Shown: piece by piece, positions 24,980 through 37,070 of the stretch
Numbering within the stretch: position 1 is the first letter of the stretch
Layout of the letters: the number at the start of each line of letters is the position of its first letter
Origin: Nitrososphaerota archaeon
Lineage (GTDB): Archaea > Thermoproteota > Nitrososphaeria > Nitrososphaerales > Nitrosopumilaceae
Length of the DNA: 47,185 nucleotides
Assembly: GCA_013287585.1 (NCBI GenBank)
Contig: JABDDN010000011.1
Coordinates: 1-47,185, forward strand
Direction: 5' to 3'
Translations under genes and position numbers: made by a program
The notes under the pieces: generated by a model
Seen by the model: the letters and a program-made list of their open reading frames with translations, nothing else
The model's database searches: none
Told to the model about the DNA's origin: nothing

Positions 24980-25708
24980 TTGTATATGAAAGATTATGAT
25001 TTTGAAGGTAAGGTAGTACTAATCACTGGAGGGACAGGAGCATTAGGTAGGGAAGCCAGCTTGTCATTTCTAAAATCAAATGCAGTTGCAGCAATAACAC
25101 ATGTTACTGATAGAGAAATTCCGCAACTTGAATCAACACTTGGGGATTTGATGAAAAAAGTGATGCTAATTAAAGCAGACATTGGTGATGAGGGACAAGT
25201 AGAAAAAACGGTATCTGATGTAGTGAAAAAATATGGCAAAATTGATGTTTTGATAAATGTGGTTGGAGGATACCTTGGCGGAAAAAAAGTAACAGAGATG
25301 ACTGGAAAAGAATGGGATTTGATGATGAATCTAAATTTGAAAACAGCCTTTTTGATTAGTAAACACGTGGTAGGACAAATGGTAAAGCAAGGTTCTGGTA
25401 AAGTTGTTCATGTTGCTGCCAGATTGGGACTAAAAGGAATTTTTGGTAATTCTGCATATTGCGCATCAAAATCTGGTCTCATTAGATTGGTTGAATCGCT
25501 TTCAGACGAAGTCAAGGACAAAAACATCAATGTAAACTGTATACTGCCAAGCATCATAGATACTGGTGCAAACAGAAAAGACATGCCAGATGCAGATTTT
25601 TCCAAATGGGTTAAACCATCAGAAATTGCGCAAGTTATGCTTTTTCTTGCATCTGATGATTCAAAATTAATTCACGGAGCTGCTATGCCAGTTTATGGCC
25701 TAGTCTAA
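24980..25708 (+). CDS. Short-chain dehydrogenase/reductase
   Basis: 242 residues from TTG 24980 (ATG at 24986 also possible). The cofactor motif is T-G-G-T-G-A-L-G, and V-N-V-V-G-G-Y replaces the usual N-N-A-G-x. The active site is Y-C-A-S-K, giving Tyr and Lys. The catalytic Ser, normally about 13 residues before Tyr, appears to be Ala in V-V-H-V-A-A-R. The lack of a clear Ser makes standard oxidoreductase activity doubtful but not impossible. The substrate is unknown. It converges with the cupredoxin gene and overlaps it by 26 bases. Confidence 0.8.
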   Translation: MYMKDYDFEGKVVLITGGTGALGREASLSFLKSNAVAAITHVTDREIPQLESTLGDLMKKVMLIKADIGDEGQVEKTVSDVVKKYGKIDVLINVVGGYLGGKKVTEMTGKEWDLMMNLNLKTAFLISKHVVGQMVKQGSGKVVHVAARLGLKGIFGNSAYCASKSGLIRLVESLSDEVKDKNINVNCILPSIIDTGANRKDMPDADFSKWVKPSEIAQVMLFLASDDSKLIHGAAMPVYGLV

Positions 25709-26483
25709 ATCTTGCAACTATTATTGTTGCAATTATGGATATGACCAAAATCATTTCTGCTATTGGGCCAAATTCTGGAACAACAGAGCTGCCAACAACG
25801 CTGACTTGTTCTGTTAATGAAGTGATAGGTACTTTTACAACATTAATCCCAATCTGAGATTCTACTGTAAAGTTTTTTGTTTGTAAATTATCCAACCATA
25901 CACCAAGAAATGGTGGACCAACTAATCCTGTTGGAAGATTGAGTACTAGAACACTGCTAGAATTTACTTGGCCCACTAGAGTAAAAGTAACTGATTTGTC
26001 CTTTGGATTGATCACTGAACTAACAATGTCTTTTGGTGATGCATATTGAACATTGAATGTTGTTTTACCATCGCCTGCATCTGCACCAACACCGTTTATT
26101 ATTTTGTAACCTGATTGTGTAGGTTGAACATTTATCGTACCTGTCATCCATGGATATGTCTTGTCGTAGAAATTAATGGCTCCAATATCTGCCGCCTTTA
26201 TTGTGTAACTAAAAGATTGACCTAGTCCAATTGTACCGCTGTCAAACTTTCCATCTGGATTGGTTGGGGTACCAGAAGTAACTGAATGAGCAACCTGGTC
26301 TGCATTACTAAATTCTATTGTTTCTCCTACTAACGCATTAGTGGATGGTGGAGAATAAGTGCGACTTACCTGTTTATCTGATGCGCCTCTCATGATTATA
26401 ATCTGCACAGTATCAGCAAATGAGAAAGAAACCAGTGGAATCAGTAAAACAAGAATTATCAAAGATATTATGACTTTACGCAC
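25683..26483 (-). CDS. Cupredoxin-domain surface protein with PEFG-type anchor
   Basis: 266 residues. A signal peptide spans about 1-23. A plastocyanin-like domain follows (about 25-120): V-G-E-T-I-E-F-S-N-A-D-Q-V-A-H-S-V-T-S-G, then F-S-Y-T-I and Y-P-W-M-T-G-T-I-N-V. The first His ligand is present, but the second-ligand loop has Y-P-W-M where a Cys and His would be expected, so copper binding is uncertain. A second beta-domain (about 130-230) precedes V-P-E-F-G-P, a membrane helix and a basic tail, the PEFG-CTERM arrangement. Blue-copper-like proteins are abundant in ammonia-oxidising archaea, where they replace cytochrome c; this may be a non-redox relative. Confidence 0.8.
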   Translation of the reverse strand: MRKVIISLIILVLLIPLVSFSFADTVQIIIMRGASDKQVSRTYSPPSTNALVGETIEFSNADQVAHSVTSGTPTNPDGKFDSGTIGLGQSFSYTIKAADIGAINFYDKTYPWMTGTINVQPTQSGYKIINGVGADAGDGKTTFNVQYASPKDIVSSVINPKDKSVTFTLVGQVNSSSVLVLNLPTGLVGPPFLGVWLDNLQTKNFTVESQIGINVVKVPITSLTEQVSVVGSSVVPEFGPIAEMILVISIIATIIVARFRLGHKLA

Positions 26484-26570
26484 ATCACCATCTAGAATTA
26501 TTAGTTAATAGATTTTACTAATGAACAATTCCTTGATGCGTTTTTGAAACAATGAATGTGTAATTTTGTA

Positions 26571-27224
26571 TTATTTGCGCTTGAATATTCGGTTTATAGT
26601 TAACATTATTCTTTCAGCTTGTCTTGTTGCAGCTACAAAAAGAAACGCTACCCCAACACCAAGCAATATTCCACCTACAACGTCCAAAGGATAGTGTCCT
26701 CCTACATAGACTCTTGAGATGCAGACTAGTGCAGCTTCTGCAGTCAAAGCTAATGATATGGCAATTTTTCTTTTCGAGTCTCTAAATAACGCTAAAGCTA
26801 TGGCTGCACCAGCAGAAACTATTGTGGCATGACCAGACGGATAAGAATAATCTGAATCCTGAGCTAGTATGACATCAGATTCTGGAATTGACGGGCGTTC
26901 TCTTTGCACCAAATCCTTTGCAGCATATCCAATTGGTATTAGGACAATAAATGCCAGTGCCAAAATTATTGCAGTCTTTTTACCAGTAATTCCGCCAAAT
27001 ACGAACAAAAGAATTATTGTCGCTATCCAGAATGCTTCTCTGCCATACTTTGTTAGCAATTCCATTATTTTGTTGAGAAAATGAACGTGAGAATTATTTA
27101 CTTTTAAAAATGCTGATGTGTCTTTAGCTACTAAACCAGAATTATTTCCTAGTGGTGATACCAGTATGGCCAAAACTACAAACAATGCAAGAATGATAAT
27201 TGAAGATGTGCGATATTTGTTCAT
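26571..27224 (-). CDS. PAP2-superfamily membrane phosphatase
   Basis: 217 residues with about five to six membrane helices. All three acid-phosphatase motifs are complete: K-D-L-V-Q-R-E-R-P (K-x6-R-P), Y-P-S-G-H (P-S-G-H) and S-R-V-Y-V-G-G-H-Y-P-L-D (S-R-x5-H-x3-D). Family members remove phosphate from lipid phosphates such as phosphatidic acid or undecaprenyl/polyprenyl pyrophosphate. Polyprenyl or archaeal lipid phosphate is a reasonable guess, not shown by sequence. It lies 12 bases downstream of the aminotransferase gene on the same strand. Confidence 0.9.
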   Translation of the reverse strand: MNKYRTSSIIILALFVVLAILVSPLGNNSGLVAKDTSAFLKVNNSHVHFLNKIMELLTKYGREAFWIATIILLFVFGGITGKKTAIILALAFIVLIPIGYAAKDLVQRERPSIPESDVILAQDSDYSYPSGHATIVSAGAAIALALFRDSKRKIAISLALTAEAALVCISRVYVGGHYPLDVVGGILLGVGVAFLFVAATRQAERIMLTINRIFKRK

Positions 27225-27236
27225 AGTTTCATTCTC

Positions 27237-28541
27237 CTAGATGCTGGCAGAAAAACGATTTGATGCGTCAAGAAGCTCTTTTACGTCTGATTGTGAATGA
27301 GAATAAGAAAATGCCCCAAGCTTTCCTGGCAGGAAAAATATTCCGTCTTTTGCTATCATCTCAAAATGATACCTATGAAGCATGTCCATATCACACATGG
27401 CAGCATCTGACGCATTTCTGATTTGGATCATTCCATCTGGTGCAAAATGTGTCATAAAAAGCGAACCCAATCCAGTTGTGATTACCTTGCCGTCAAAGAT
27501 TTTATCCAACGCTTCTCTGGTATGGTGTCCTAGATTGCCAATTTTAGAATAAACTGAACTGTTTTTTTTAAGAAATGAAAGCATTGCACTACCAGATGTC
27601 ATTGTGATTGGGTTTGCAGAAAATGTTCCACCTCCAATGTAAGAACGGTCAAGTTTTTTGTGTGATTTTGTATTTGCTATTTCCATTACCTCGTCTTTTC
27701 CACAAATCACCCCAATTGGAAATCCTCCGCCTACAATTTTTCCTAGTGTTACGATATCAGGATCAAGATTCATTGTTTTGTAATGACACCCAAATGAAAA
27801 TCTAAAACCAGTAACAATTTCATCAAGCAAAAACAACGCATTGTTTTTGTGCACAAACTCTTGAATTCCTAAAAGATATTCTTTTGTTGCAGGGATGCAT
27901 CCTCCGCCCCCAAGCACAGGTTCTATAATTACTCCTGCAAGATCATTTTTTATGCGGTTTAAAATTTCAAGAGATTTTTCCAAGTCATTGTATGGAATTG
28001 AAACAATATGCTCTTCATTGACTAGTCCCGCACTTTCAGTCTCATCAAACGGATAGTTGACTGATTTTAAAAGATCTGAAGTGTACCCATGCCAGCCCCC
28101 GTCAATTTTTGCAATTATTTTTTTTCCAGTTGCAGAACGAGCAATTCTTACTGCATACATTGTTGCCTCAGTGCCAGTTGAGACATAACGAATCTTTTCT
28201 GCAACTGGTACTGCCTTTTGAATTATTTCTGAAAATGATATTGTCATCTCATTTACTGTTCCATGCATCCAACAAGACGGCAACTGTTTTTTTACCGAGC
28301 TTGCAACCTGGGGAGCTGCATGACCCAAAATCAAGCTCCAGTGACCCATCCAATAATCTGTATACTTGTTTCCATCCACATCGTAGAGATATTTTCCTTT
28401 TGCAGATTTTGTTACAAAAGGATAAGGCTCAAAGAATCTGATATTGTGCGATACTCCGTTTACATGAAATTTCTCGGACTTTACAAAAAGCAGCCTTGAC
28501 TTTTTGGTTTTCTTTTTGTATATCTCTAAAGCGTTTAGCAA
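27237..28541 (-). CDS. Glutamate-1-semialdehyde 2,1-aminomutase-like PLP enzyme (class III aminotransferase)
   Basis: 434 residues of the HemL/class III aminotransferase fold. The PLP lysine is K268 in [13 protein letters not shown]; the cofactor Asp is D240 in [16 protein letters not shown] at 121-126 binds phosphate; W-H-G-Y at 150-153 is typical of GSAM. GSAM makes 5-aminolevulinate for tetrapyrroles. The usual GSAM N-terminal G-G-V-N-S-P-V-R-x-F signature is replaced by F-F-E-P-Y-P-F-V, so this could be a paralogue acting on another substrate. It is transcribed away from the rRNA operon, with the PAP2 gene 12 bases downstream. Confidence 0.78.
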   Translation of the reverse strand: MLNALEIYKKKTKKSRLLFVKSEKFHVNGVSHNIRFFEPYPFVTKSAKGKYLYDVDGNKYTDYWMGHWSLILGHAAPQVASSVKKQLPSCWMHGTVNEMTISFSEIIQKAVPVAEKIRYVSTGTEATMYAVRIARSATGKKIIAKIDGGWHGYTSDLLKSVNYPFDETESAGLVNEEHIVSIPYNDLEKSLEILNRIKNDLAGVIIEPVLGGGGCIPATKEYLLGIQEFVHKNNALFLLDEIVTGFRFSFGCHYKTMNLDPDIVTLGKIVGGGFPIGVICGKDEVMEIANTKSHKKLDRSYIGGGTFSANPITMTSGSAMLSFLKKNSSVYSKIGNLGHHTREALDKIFDGKVITTGLGSLFMTHFAPDGMIQIRNASDAAMCDMDMLHRYHFEMIAKDGIFFLPGKLGAFSYSHSQSDVKELLDASNRFSASI

Positions 28542-28613
28542 TAACCAAACTGTTTGACAGAATAATATTTAGTGATCGTAGTATACAGGAAAAAAATTCC
28601 GTTTTAGGCATGG

Positions 28614-28622
28614 TTTATATTA
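28614..28622 (+). promoter_or_regulatory. Probable TATA box of the rRNA operon
   Basis: TTTATATTA lies about 215 bases before the 16S start, in a 290-bp gap that contains no other gene. Archaeal transcription would begin about 25 bases downstream, near 28645, producing a leader that includes the processing-stem arm at 28765-28786. A GC-richer stretch follows immediately, as expected of a transcribed rRNA leader. Position only; no transcript data. Confidence 0.45.
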
Positions 28623-28764
28623 TTTCTCATTGATCCACTTTTTGCATACGTAACAGCAAGGCGGCGCTTGTGATGATTGTTGGTATTGTACCATTTTGTG
28701 ATTCACAGGCCTCCAGTTGCGCATACAAGATGTGGGTTCGATCCTAAACGATCTTATCTGAAAT

Positions 28765-28786
28765 TTGAAGAAATTGTGCATTCCGA
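28765..28786 (+). other. 5' arm of the 16S pre-rRNA processing stem
   Basis: These 22 bases are complementary to 30322-30342 just after the 16S 3' end, with one bulged base. The two arms bring the ends of pre-16S together, as in archaeal rRNA maturation. The classical bulge-helix-bulge (two 3-nt bulges, 4-bp helix) is not obvious in this part. Confidence 0.75.
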
Positions 28787-28828
28787 CCAATTCCCAATAA
28801 AATATACTTCTAATAATACGATAAACGA

Positions 28829-30299
<1,471 letters not shown>

Positions 30300-30439
30300 G
30301 AACATAAATTGGTGAAAGGTGTCGGAATGCACATTTCTTCAACAACAAATGCACCAGGGCAAGAAATTGCTCGGGGAAGGACGAAGCTGGTACCACCATG
30401 TACTAGCGATGATCGTCGTGTATAGTCGTGTAATATTAT
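30300..30439 (+). other. 16S-23S spacer, without tRNA
   Basis: About 140 bases contain the 3' arm of the 16S stem (30322-30342) and the 5' arm of the 23S stem (30434-30444 and flanks). No tRNA-Ala or other tRNA cloverleaf is present, matching thaumarchaeal operons and differing from euryarchaeal ones. Confidence 0.8.
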
Positions 30440-33755
<3,316 letters not shown>

Positions 33756-33804
33756 CATAATACATAGAGACTATACATGACGATTCATTTTATTTTGAAT
33801 CCCA

Positions 33805-33832
33805 GTGTAAACTGTACACGACTTTTTTTATT
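33805..33832 (+). terminator. Hairpin plus T-tract after the rRNA operon
   Basis: GTGTA (33805-33809) and TACAC (33815-33819) form a 5-bp stem with a 5-base loop, followed by GACTTTTTTTATTTT. A short stem with a T-run on the + strand, about 50 bases after the 23S 3' end, is a plausible terminator. In archaea the T-tract alone can suffice. Confidence 0.6.
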
Positions 33833-33836
33833 TTGA

Positions 33837-34040
33837 TTGCAGAACTTTTTATCACATGATGTACTAAAAAATATCATGACACTAAGTATGATGTGGATTT
33901 TTCCTGGAATTATTTTATTGGGAGCAATGCTGTTTGGTGGAATTCATTTGTGGATAAAAAGAAGAAGGGAAGCAAAAAATCCAGACTTGTATGGTTACAG
34001 GATACGACCTGATGATTTTGATGACGAAAAGAAGTTTTGA
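33837..34040 (+). CDS. Small membrane protein with charged cytoplasmic tail
   Basis: 67 residues from TTG 33837, or 54 from ATG 33876 (M-T-L-S-M-M-W). A hydrophobic helix (W-I-F-P-G-I-I-L-L-G-A-M-L-F-G-G-I) is followed by K-R-R-R-E-A-K-N-P-D-L-Y-G-Y-R-I-R-P-D-D-F-D-D-E-K-K, a basic-then-acidic tail. Single-pass layout with the tail inside. It lies directly after the rRNA terminator, so it probably has its own promoter. I do not recognise the family. Confidence 0.55.
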   Translation: MQNFLSHDVLKNIMTLSMMWIFPGIILLGAMLFGGIHLWIKRRREAKNPDLYGYRIRPDDFDDEKKF

Positions 34041-34457
34041 ATTTAATTAATGAGTATAGTGAAAAAAAATAATGATGCTAAAATCTAGCTTGTCTGCTTT
34101 CTAGCTTGATTTTTAATATTTTCTGTCACTTTTTCTACGATTGATTCTGTATCTATTCTATAGCTATTCTGCAACTATTGTAAATTGTGAAGCTATTCTG
34201 CAAGGCTATTCTATAGCAATTCTTAGCTATTCTTTATCAATTCTTTAAATTCATTAAAATTAAAACAATCATTTTTAATCAATTCTTTCTCAATTTTTGC
34301 AAAGTCATGCAGAATAGAACTATTTCATAACTATTATTGGAAAATAAGAATAACAGGTCTAATTTTATAATTAGAATTTTACTTTGTTAAATTCAAATCA
34401 TTTTATCTTTCAAGCTTGTCAAGATTACAATTACAAAAGAAAAATAAAATAACCTTT
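34041..34457. other. AT-rich non-coding stretch at the start of the accessory island
   Basis: More than 400 bases without a convincing ORF. It contains the GCTATTCT repeat cluster (34153-34317) and CTAGCTTG at 34084 and 34101. The composition is more AT-rich than the core genes upstream. This may be an origin, integration region or long regulatory region of the island. Confidence 0.5.
34153..34317 (+). repeat. Iteron-like cluster of GCTATTCT repeats
   Basis: GCTATTCTGCAA occurs exactly twice (34163-34174, 34192-34203). Related GCTATTCT cores begin at 34205 (as GCTATTCTATAGC) and 34226, a partial CTATTCT lies at 34153, and an inverted copy TGCAGAATAG is at 34308-34317. Spacing is irregular, 13-29 bases. 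Confidence 0.75.
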
Positions 34458-34545
34458 ATGTATTTGATTTTGGTCTTTGAAGCTGTAAAGCTTACGATTG
34501 AAAAAGAAAAATTAAGAAACCTTTATGTATTTGATTTTGGTCTTT
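34451..34545 (+). repeat. 28-bp direct repeat, 67-bp period
   Basis: AACCTTTATGTATTTGATTT and the following TGGTCTTT occur at 34451-34478 and 34518-34545. Flanking A-rich sequence is similar upstream of both copies, so about 50 bases were duplicated in tandem. The copies fall in different reading frames relative to the downstream ORF. Confidence 0.85.
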
Positions 34546-34691
34546 TAAAGTGTGGAGTAACACTTTATTCAAATCGAATAATTCTGGCTGTCAAATCACA
34601 AAAATTGATTACTATAAAGTATGGAAGAAAAGTTGAAATGACTTTTGGAAAAAATGAAAGCTTACTCCTCAAAGATAATGGAAATGATTAG
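34458..34691 (+). CDS. Small hypothetical protein at the island start
   Basis: The frame is open from 34416. The ATG at 34458 lies inside the first copy of the 28-bp repeat and gives 77 residues. The C-terminal 55 residues (V-T-L-Y-S-N-R-I-I-L-A-V-K-S-Q-K-L-I-T-I-K-Y-G-R-K-V-E-M-T-F) look like a beta-rich domain; the N-terminal part overlaps the tandem duplication and may not be translated. It ends 3 bases before the next gene's start, which favours coding. Not recognised. Confidence 0.4.
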   Translation: MYLILVFEAVKLTIEKEKLRNLYVFDFGLLKCGVTLYSNRIILAVKSQKLITIKYGRKVEMTFGKNESLLLKDNGND

Positions 34692-34694
34692 AAC

Positions 34695-35075
34695 ATGATA
34701 GAAAAACAAATTGAAAATGGAGATGTATTAATAGAAACAACATTAGCAGATACAGAAAAAGTAATCGGAAATACAGAAAATGCCTCTAAAAATTCATACT
34801 CTCGTTATCGTGGACAAGATAAAAAACCTCGTAAGATGCACGTAAATTCTCTTCATAATTTGATGCCCCTCCAATCTATTTCAGATATGAATAAGCTTAA
34901 TGAATATGCAAAAAATCCATATCAAAAATCAGCATCAAGCTGGAAGCTTTGGGTTGTATTTCTCATTATAATTGGAATTATTGCTGGATATGTTATCTGG
35001 AGGTACAATGAAAAAACTAGAGAATCTTACAAGTCTAGCTTCTCAGACAAGCTTGGAGGAAATAGTAATGGTTAA
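34695..35075 (+). CDS. Single-pass membrane protein coupled to a nuclease gene
   Basis: 126 residues. The N-terminal 80 are polar and probably disordered (with Y-S-R-Y-R-G-Q-D-K-K-P-R-K). A membrane helix at about 84-101 (L-W-V-V-F-L-I-I-I-G-I-I-A-G-Y-V-I) precedes a short charged tail. The last 8 bases overlap the start of the PD-(D/E)XK gene, so translation is coupled. Such a partner might localise the nuclease to the membrane. I do not recognise the family. Confidence 0.6.
   Translation: MIEKQIENGDVLIETTLADTEKVIGNTENASKNSYSRYRGQDKKPRKMHVNSLHNLMPLQSISDMNKLNEYAKNPYQKSASSWKLWVVFLIIIGIIAGYVIWRYNEKTRESYKSSFSDKLGGNSNG
35055..35060 (+). promoter_or_regulatory. Strong Shine-Dalgarno site for the nuclease gene
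   Basis: GGAGGA lies 7 bases before the ATG at 35068. It selects this start over the upstream in-frame ATG codons (34972 onward), which lie inside the preceding gene. Confidence 0.7.
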
Positions 35076-35592
35076 GCTTGATAATACAAAAATAAGAAAG
35101 CTTCTAGCTAGTCGTGATTTTGGTCATAATACAACAAAATATGGTCAACAACTTGAAGATTTGATCTGTTATATCTTTGAAAAACTCCCTCATGTTTCTC
35201 TTAAAGAAAGAAATTTACAGGACAGATCTAATGGTAGAGAAATTGATCTAGTCTTTTGGAATGATCACACTCATAGTGGTTTGTACTTTTTGCATTCAAT
35301 TATTCCAGTTGAATGTAAAAATTGGTCCAAGCCTGTAACTGGGAATGAATTAATCATGTTTGCTACATTGTTAAAGAATAGGGGATTAAGCTTTGGAATT
35401 TTTGTTGCGCGGTCTGGTATAACAGGAAAGGAACTAAAGGGAACAGATGGGTATGGTGACCTTCAAAACATATTGCATGATGGTTGTAAAATATTGATAA
35501 TAACTGAACGCGATCTAGAAAATATTACAGATACTGATCAAATCGTGGAATTGCTCAAACAAAAATTATGTAAGCTAGTAATTGCTACTTAG
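35068..35592 (+). CDS. PD-(D/E)XK-superfamily restriction-endonuclease-like protein
   Basis: The start at 35068 gives 174 residues. The restriction-endonuclease-like core is visible: G-Q-Q-L-E-D-L at 26-32 (E30 in the first helix), G-R-E-I-D-L-V-F at 57-64 (D60), and I-P-V-E-C-K-N-W at 79-86 (the E-x-K of E82-C83-K84), followed by a helix and I-F-V-A-R-S-G-I-T. This is the Mrr-like/Holliday-junction-type nuclease fold: DNA cleavage needing two metal ions. No DNA-recognition domain is present, so specificity must come from a partner. It follows the membrane protein with an 8-base overlap. It may be the nuclease of a conflict system or a solo enzyme. Confidence 0.8.
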   Translation: MVKLDNTKIRKLLASRDFGHNTTKYGQQLEDLICYIFEKLPHVSLKERNLQDRSNGREIDLVFWNDHTHSGLYFLHSIIPVECKNWSKPVTGNELIMFATLLKNRGLSFGIFVARSGITGKELKGTDGYGDLQNILHDGCKILIITERDLENITDTDQIVELLKQKLCKLVIAT

Positions 35593-35699
35593 ATGATCTT
35601 AGATAAAATAGGTTTAGAAGAATTTTCTTCTTAATTCTATTATTATTCACACTTATTTTTGTTCAAAGTTCTTAATATCGTTAAACAGGAAGGTATGAC

Positions 35700-36089
35700 A
35701 TGGAAGAAGAAAATTTCGAACTACGTTTAGAAATATACGTAATTAAGCCGCTTAAACTTAATCAAAAAAAGGAATTAGTTCAACTTTTTGTTGATCAGTT
35801 ACATGAAAACGGAATCAAAGATGTTACTTTAGAGAATTCACATTATGAAGACAAGAGATCTGCTGAAAGCACAATGGCTATTGTGCTTGGTTTATCTGTG
35901 GCTGCATCTATTTTATCCATAGTATCGTCTTGTTTTAATATTCACAGTAAGCTAGGACAAGAAAAAATTCCGGGCAAAGTTTTTGTAAGACGGAAGGATG
36001 GATCTTACATAAAAATAGAAGATGAAATTACGGAAGAAGAAATATTGAGAAAATTACAAAATAATAAAGACCATGAAAAAACTGAATGA
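35700..36089 (+). CDS. Putative effector-associated (EACC1-like) small membrane-associated protein
   Basis: 129 residues in three parts: a short beta-strand and helix region (E-L-R-L-E-I-Y-V and L-V-Q-L-F-V-D-Q-L), a hydrophobic segment at about 59-78 (A-I-V-L-G-L-S-V-A-A-S-I-L-S-I-V), and a C-terminal strand pair with K-V-F-V-R-R-K-D-G-S-Y-I-K-I-E-D and an acidic helix. This order and the R-x-D-G-S-x-x-x-I tail resemble Effector-Associated Constant Component 1 (EACC1), which accompanies peptidase or NTPase effectors in prokaryotic immunity. The match is from memory and moderate. The next gene overlaps by 17 bases. Confidence 0.55.
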   Translation: MEEENFELRLEIYVIKPLKLNQKKELVQLFVDQLHENGIKDVTLENSHYEDKRSAESTMAIVLGLSVAASILSIVSSCFNIHSKLGQEKIPGKVFVRRKDGSYIKIEDEITEEEILRKLQNNKDHEKTE

Positions 36090-36585
36090 AAATCTTGTCG
36101 GTTATGCTTTTGGACCAGCGATATTTGCAGAAAATTCTAAAGCTAATTTGGACATTACTGCAAAATTTAGTGACCCAAAAATGATAGAACTAATAAAATC
36201 TGGCATGAGAAGCTTAAGCCCAGCTATGAAGATGAGTAAATTTCGATGTTCTGTTTGTAATGAAGATTATGAATTATGTCTTCATGAAGATGGAATGCAA
36301 TACGATGACATTGAATGTCATGCTACTGCATTAGATTTGGAAGTGATGGAAGTAAGTATCGTTGATAAACCTGCAGATTCCAGAGCTGGAATTACTGACT
36401 TGTTGGTTGTTGAAAATGATGGAAAAAGAAAAACATACACTTGGTACGGTTTCAAAGTAGATTCCGATATTAGAAGATCTAAACACATTCAGAAAGCTTG
36501 CGATAATGGATGGATACCAGAATCTGCCGCACTTCGTTTTAGTACATTCTTCGCTAATACATCAGAAGGAATTGTGAAGTTATAA
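36073..36585 (+). CDS. Protein with phage-head-maturation-protease-like signature and Cys/His cluster
   Basis: 170 residues. M-R-S-L-S-P-A-M-K, then C-S-V-C-N-E-D-Y-E-L-C-L-H and E-C-H, then V-M-E-V-S-I-V-D-K-P-A-D-S-R-A-G-I. The last stretch matches the V-x-E-V-S-x-V-x-x-P-A-x-x-x-A pattern I associate with HK97-type prohead proteases and related archaeal virus proteins. The C-x-x-C and C-x-H could bind zinc. The C-terminal third is not recognised. If right, this is a proviral remnant or domesticated protease; no capsid or portal gene is nearby. It overlaps the preceding gene by 17 bases. Confidence 0.5.
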   Translation: MKKLNENLVGYAFGPAIFAENSKANLDITAKFSDPKMIELIKSGMRSLSPAMKMSKFRCSVCNEDYELCLHEDGMQYDDIECHATALDLEVMEVSIVDKPADSRAGITDLLVVENDGKRKTYTWYGFKVDSDIRRSKHIQKACDNGWIPESAALRFSTFFANTSEGIVKL

Positions 36586-36647
36586 AATAACCTAGAAAAT
36601 AGGTAAAAAAGATCTCAAAAATATGAAATAAATTCAGAAGTATAACT

Positions 36648-36866
36648 TTAAGAATTTGAAATTGTTTTAAGTTCTGAAAATTCGGACTGTTTTACACCCA
36701 ATTTTTTTTGTAGATTGAGTATTTTTTTAGCATATTCGGCCATTTTTTCTGTATTGTTTTCATCTTTGGCTTTTCTATATTCTTTCCATGTTTTTTTAAG
36801 ATTACTCCATTCTCTTCCTACAATATAGTCTGTTTTCTCAGATTTTTTTTCAATGAATCTGAACAT
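36648..36866 (-). CDS. Small Lys/Glu-rich helical protein
   Basis: The open frame starts at 36887; ATG at 36866 (M-F-R-F-I-E-K-K) gives 72 residues. It is highly charged and helical: W-S-N-L-K-K-T-W-K-E-Y-R-K-A-K and M-A-E-Y-A-K-K-I-L-N-L-Q-K-K-L-G-V. Probably one or two amphipathic helices. It is oriented opposite to its neighbours. Coding status is plausible but not certain; family not recognised. Confidence 0.5.
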   Translation of the reverse strand: MFRFIEKKSEKTDYIVGREWSNLKKTWKEYRKAKDENNTEKMAEYAKKILNLQKKLGVKQSEFSELKTISNS

Positions 36867-36900
36867 AACTATTATCAGCAAATACATTTTCCATCCCTGC

Positions 36901-36987
36901 GTTTAAGAAAGTCAAGAAAATTGTCAAAAATAGAGCATTTTGCGGTTATGCTGAACGTTAGCAAAACATGTACTCTATTTCTTAAAC
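36901..36987. repeat. Long imperfect inverted repeat
   Basis: The left arm GTTTAAGAAA (36901-36910) plus TAGAGCATTTTGC (36931-36943) pairs with the right arm GCAAAACATG (36961-36970) TACTCTATTTCTTAAAC (36971-36987). The two left pieces are separated by a 20-base insert. The loop is about 17 bases. A G11 run follows at 36994-37004. Confidence 0.7.
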
Positions 36988-36993
36988 CTGATT

Positions 36994-37004
36994 GGGGGGG
37001 GGGG
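36994..37004 (+). repeat. G11 homopolymer
   Basis: Eleven consecutive G in a low-GC region, followed by TAGGTAGGTG. In an AT-rich genome this is unlikely by chance. The length may be variable or imprecise in sequencing. Confidence 0.7.
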
Positions 37005-37070
37005 TAGGTAGGTGAATAATTAACACCGTATTTCTCTACTGATCAAAGAAATGGTGAACAATCCTAAAAT

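Noticed and set aside
27237-28541. Naming the aminotransferase hemL outright.
   Set aside because: The GSAM N-terminal signature is missing and the tetrapyrrole genes are not nearby, so a paralogue with another substrate is possible.
28720-28750. GGGTTCGATCC near the 16S leader resembles a tRNA T-arm.
   Set aside because: The five-base stem does not pair and no acceptor, D or anticodon arms could be found around it; it is probably part of the rRNA leader.
33760-34040. Search for a 5S rRNA after the 23S.
   Set aside because: No 5S-like sequence is present; the stretch holds a hairpin with T-tract and a small membrane gene.
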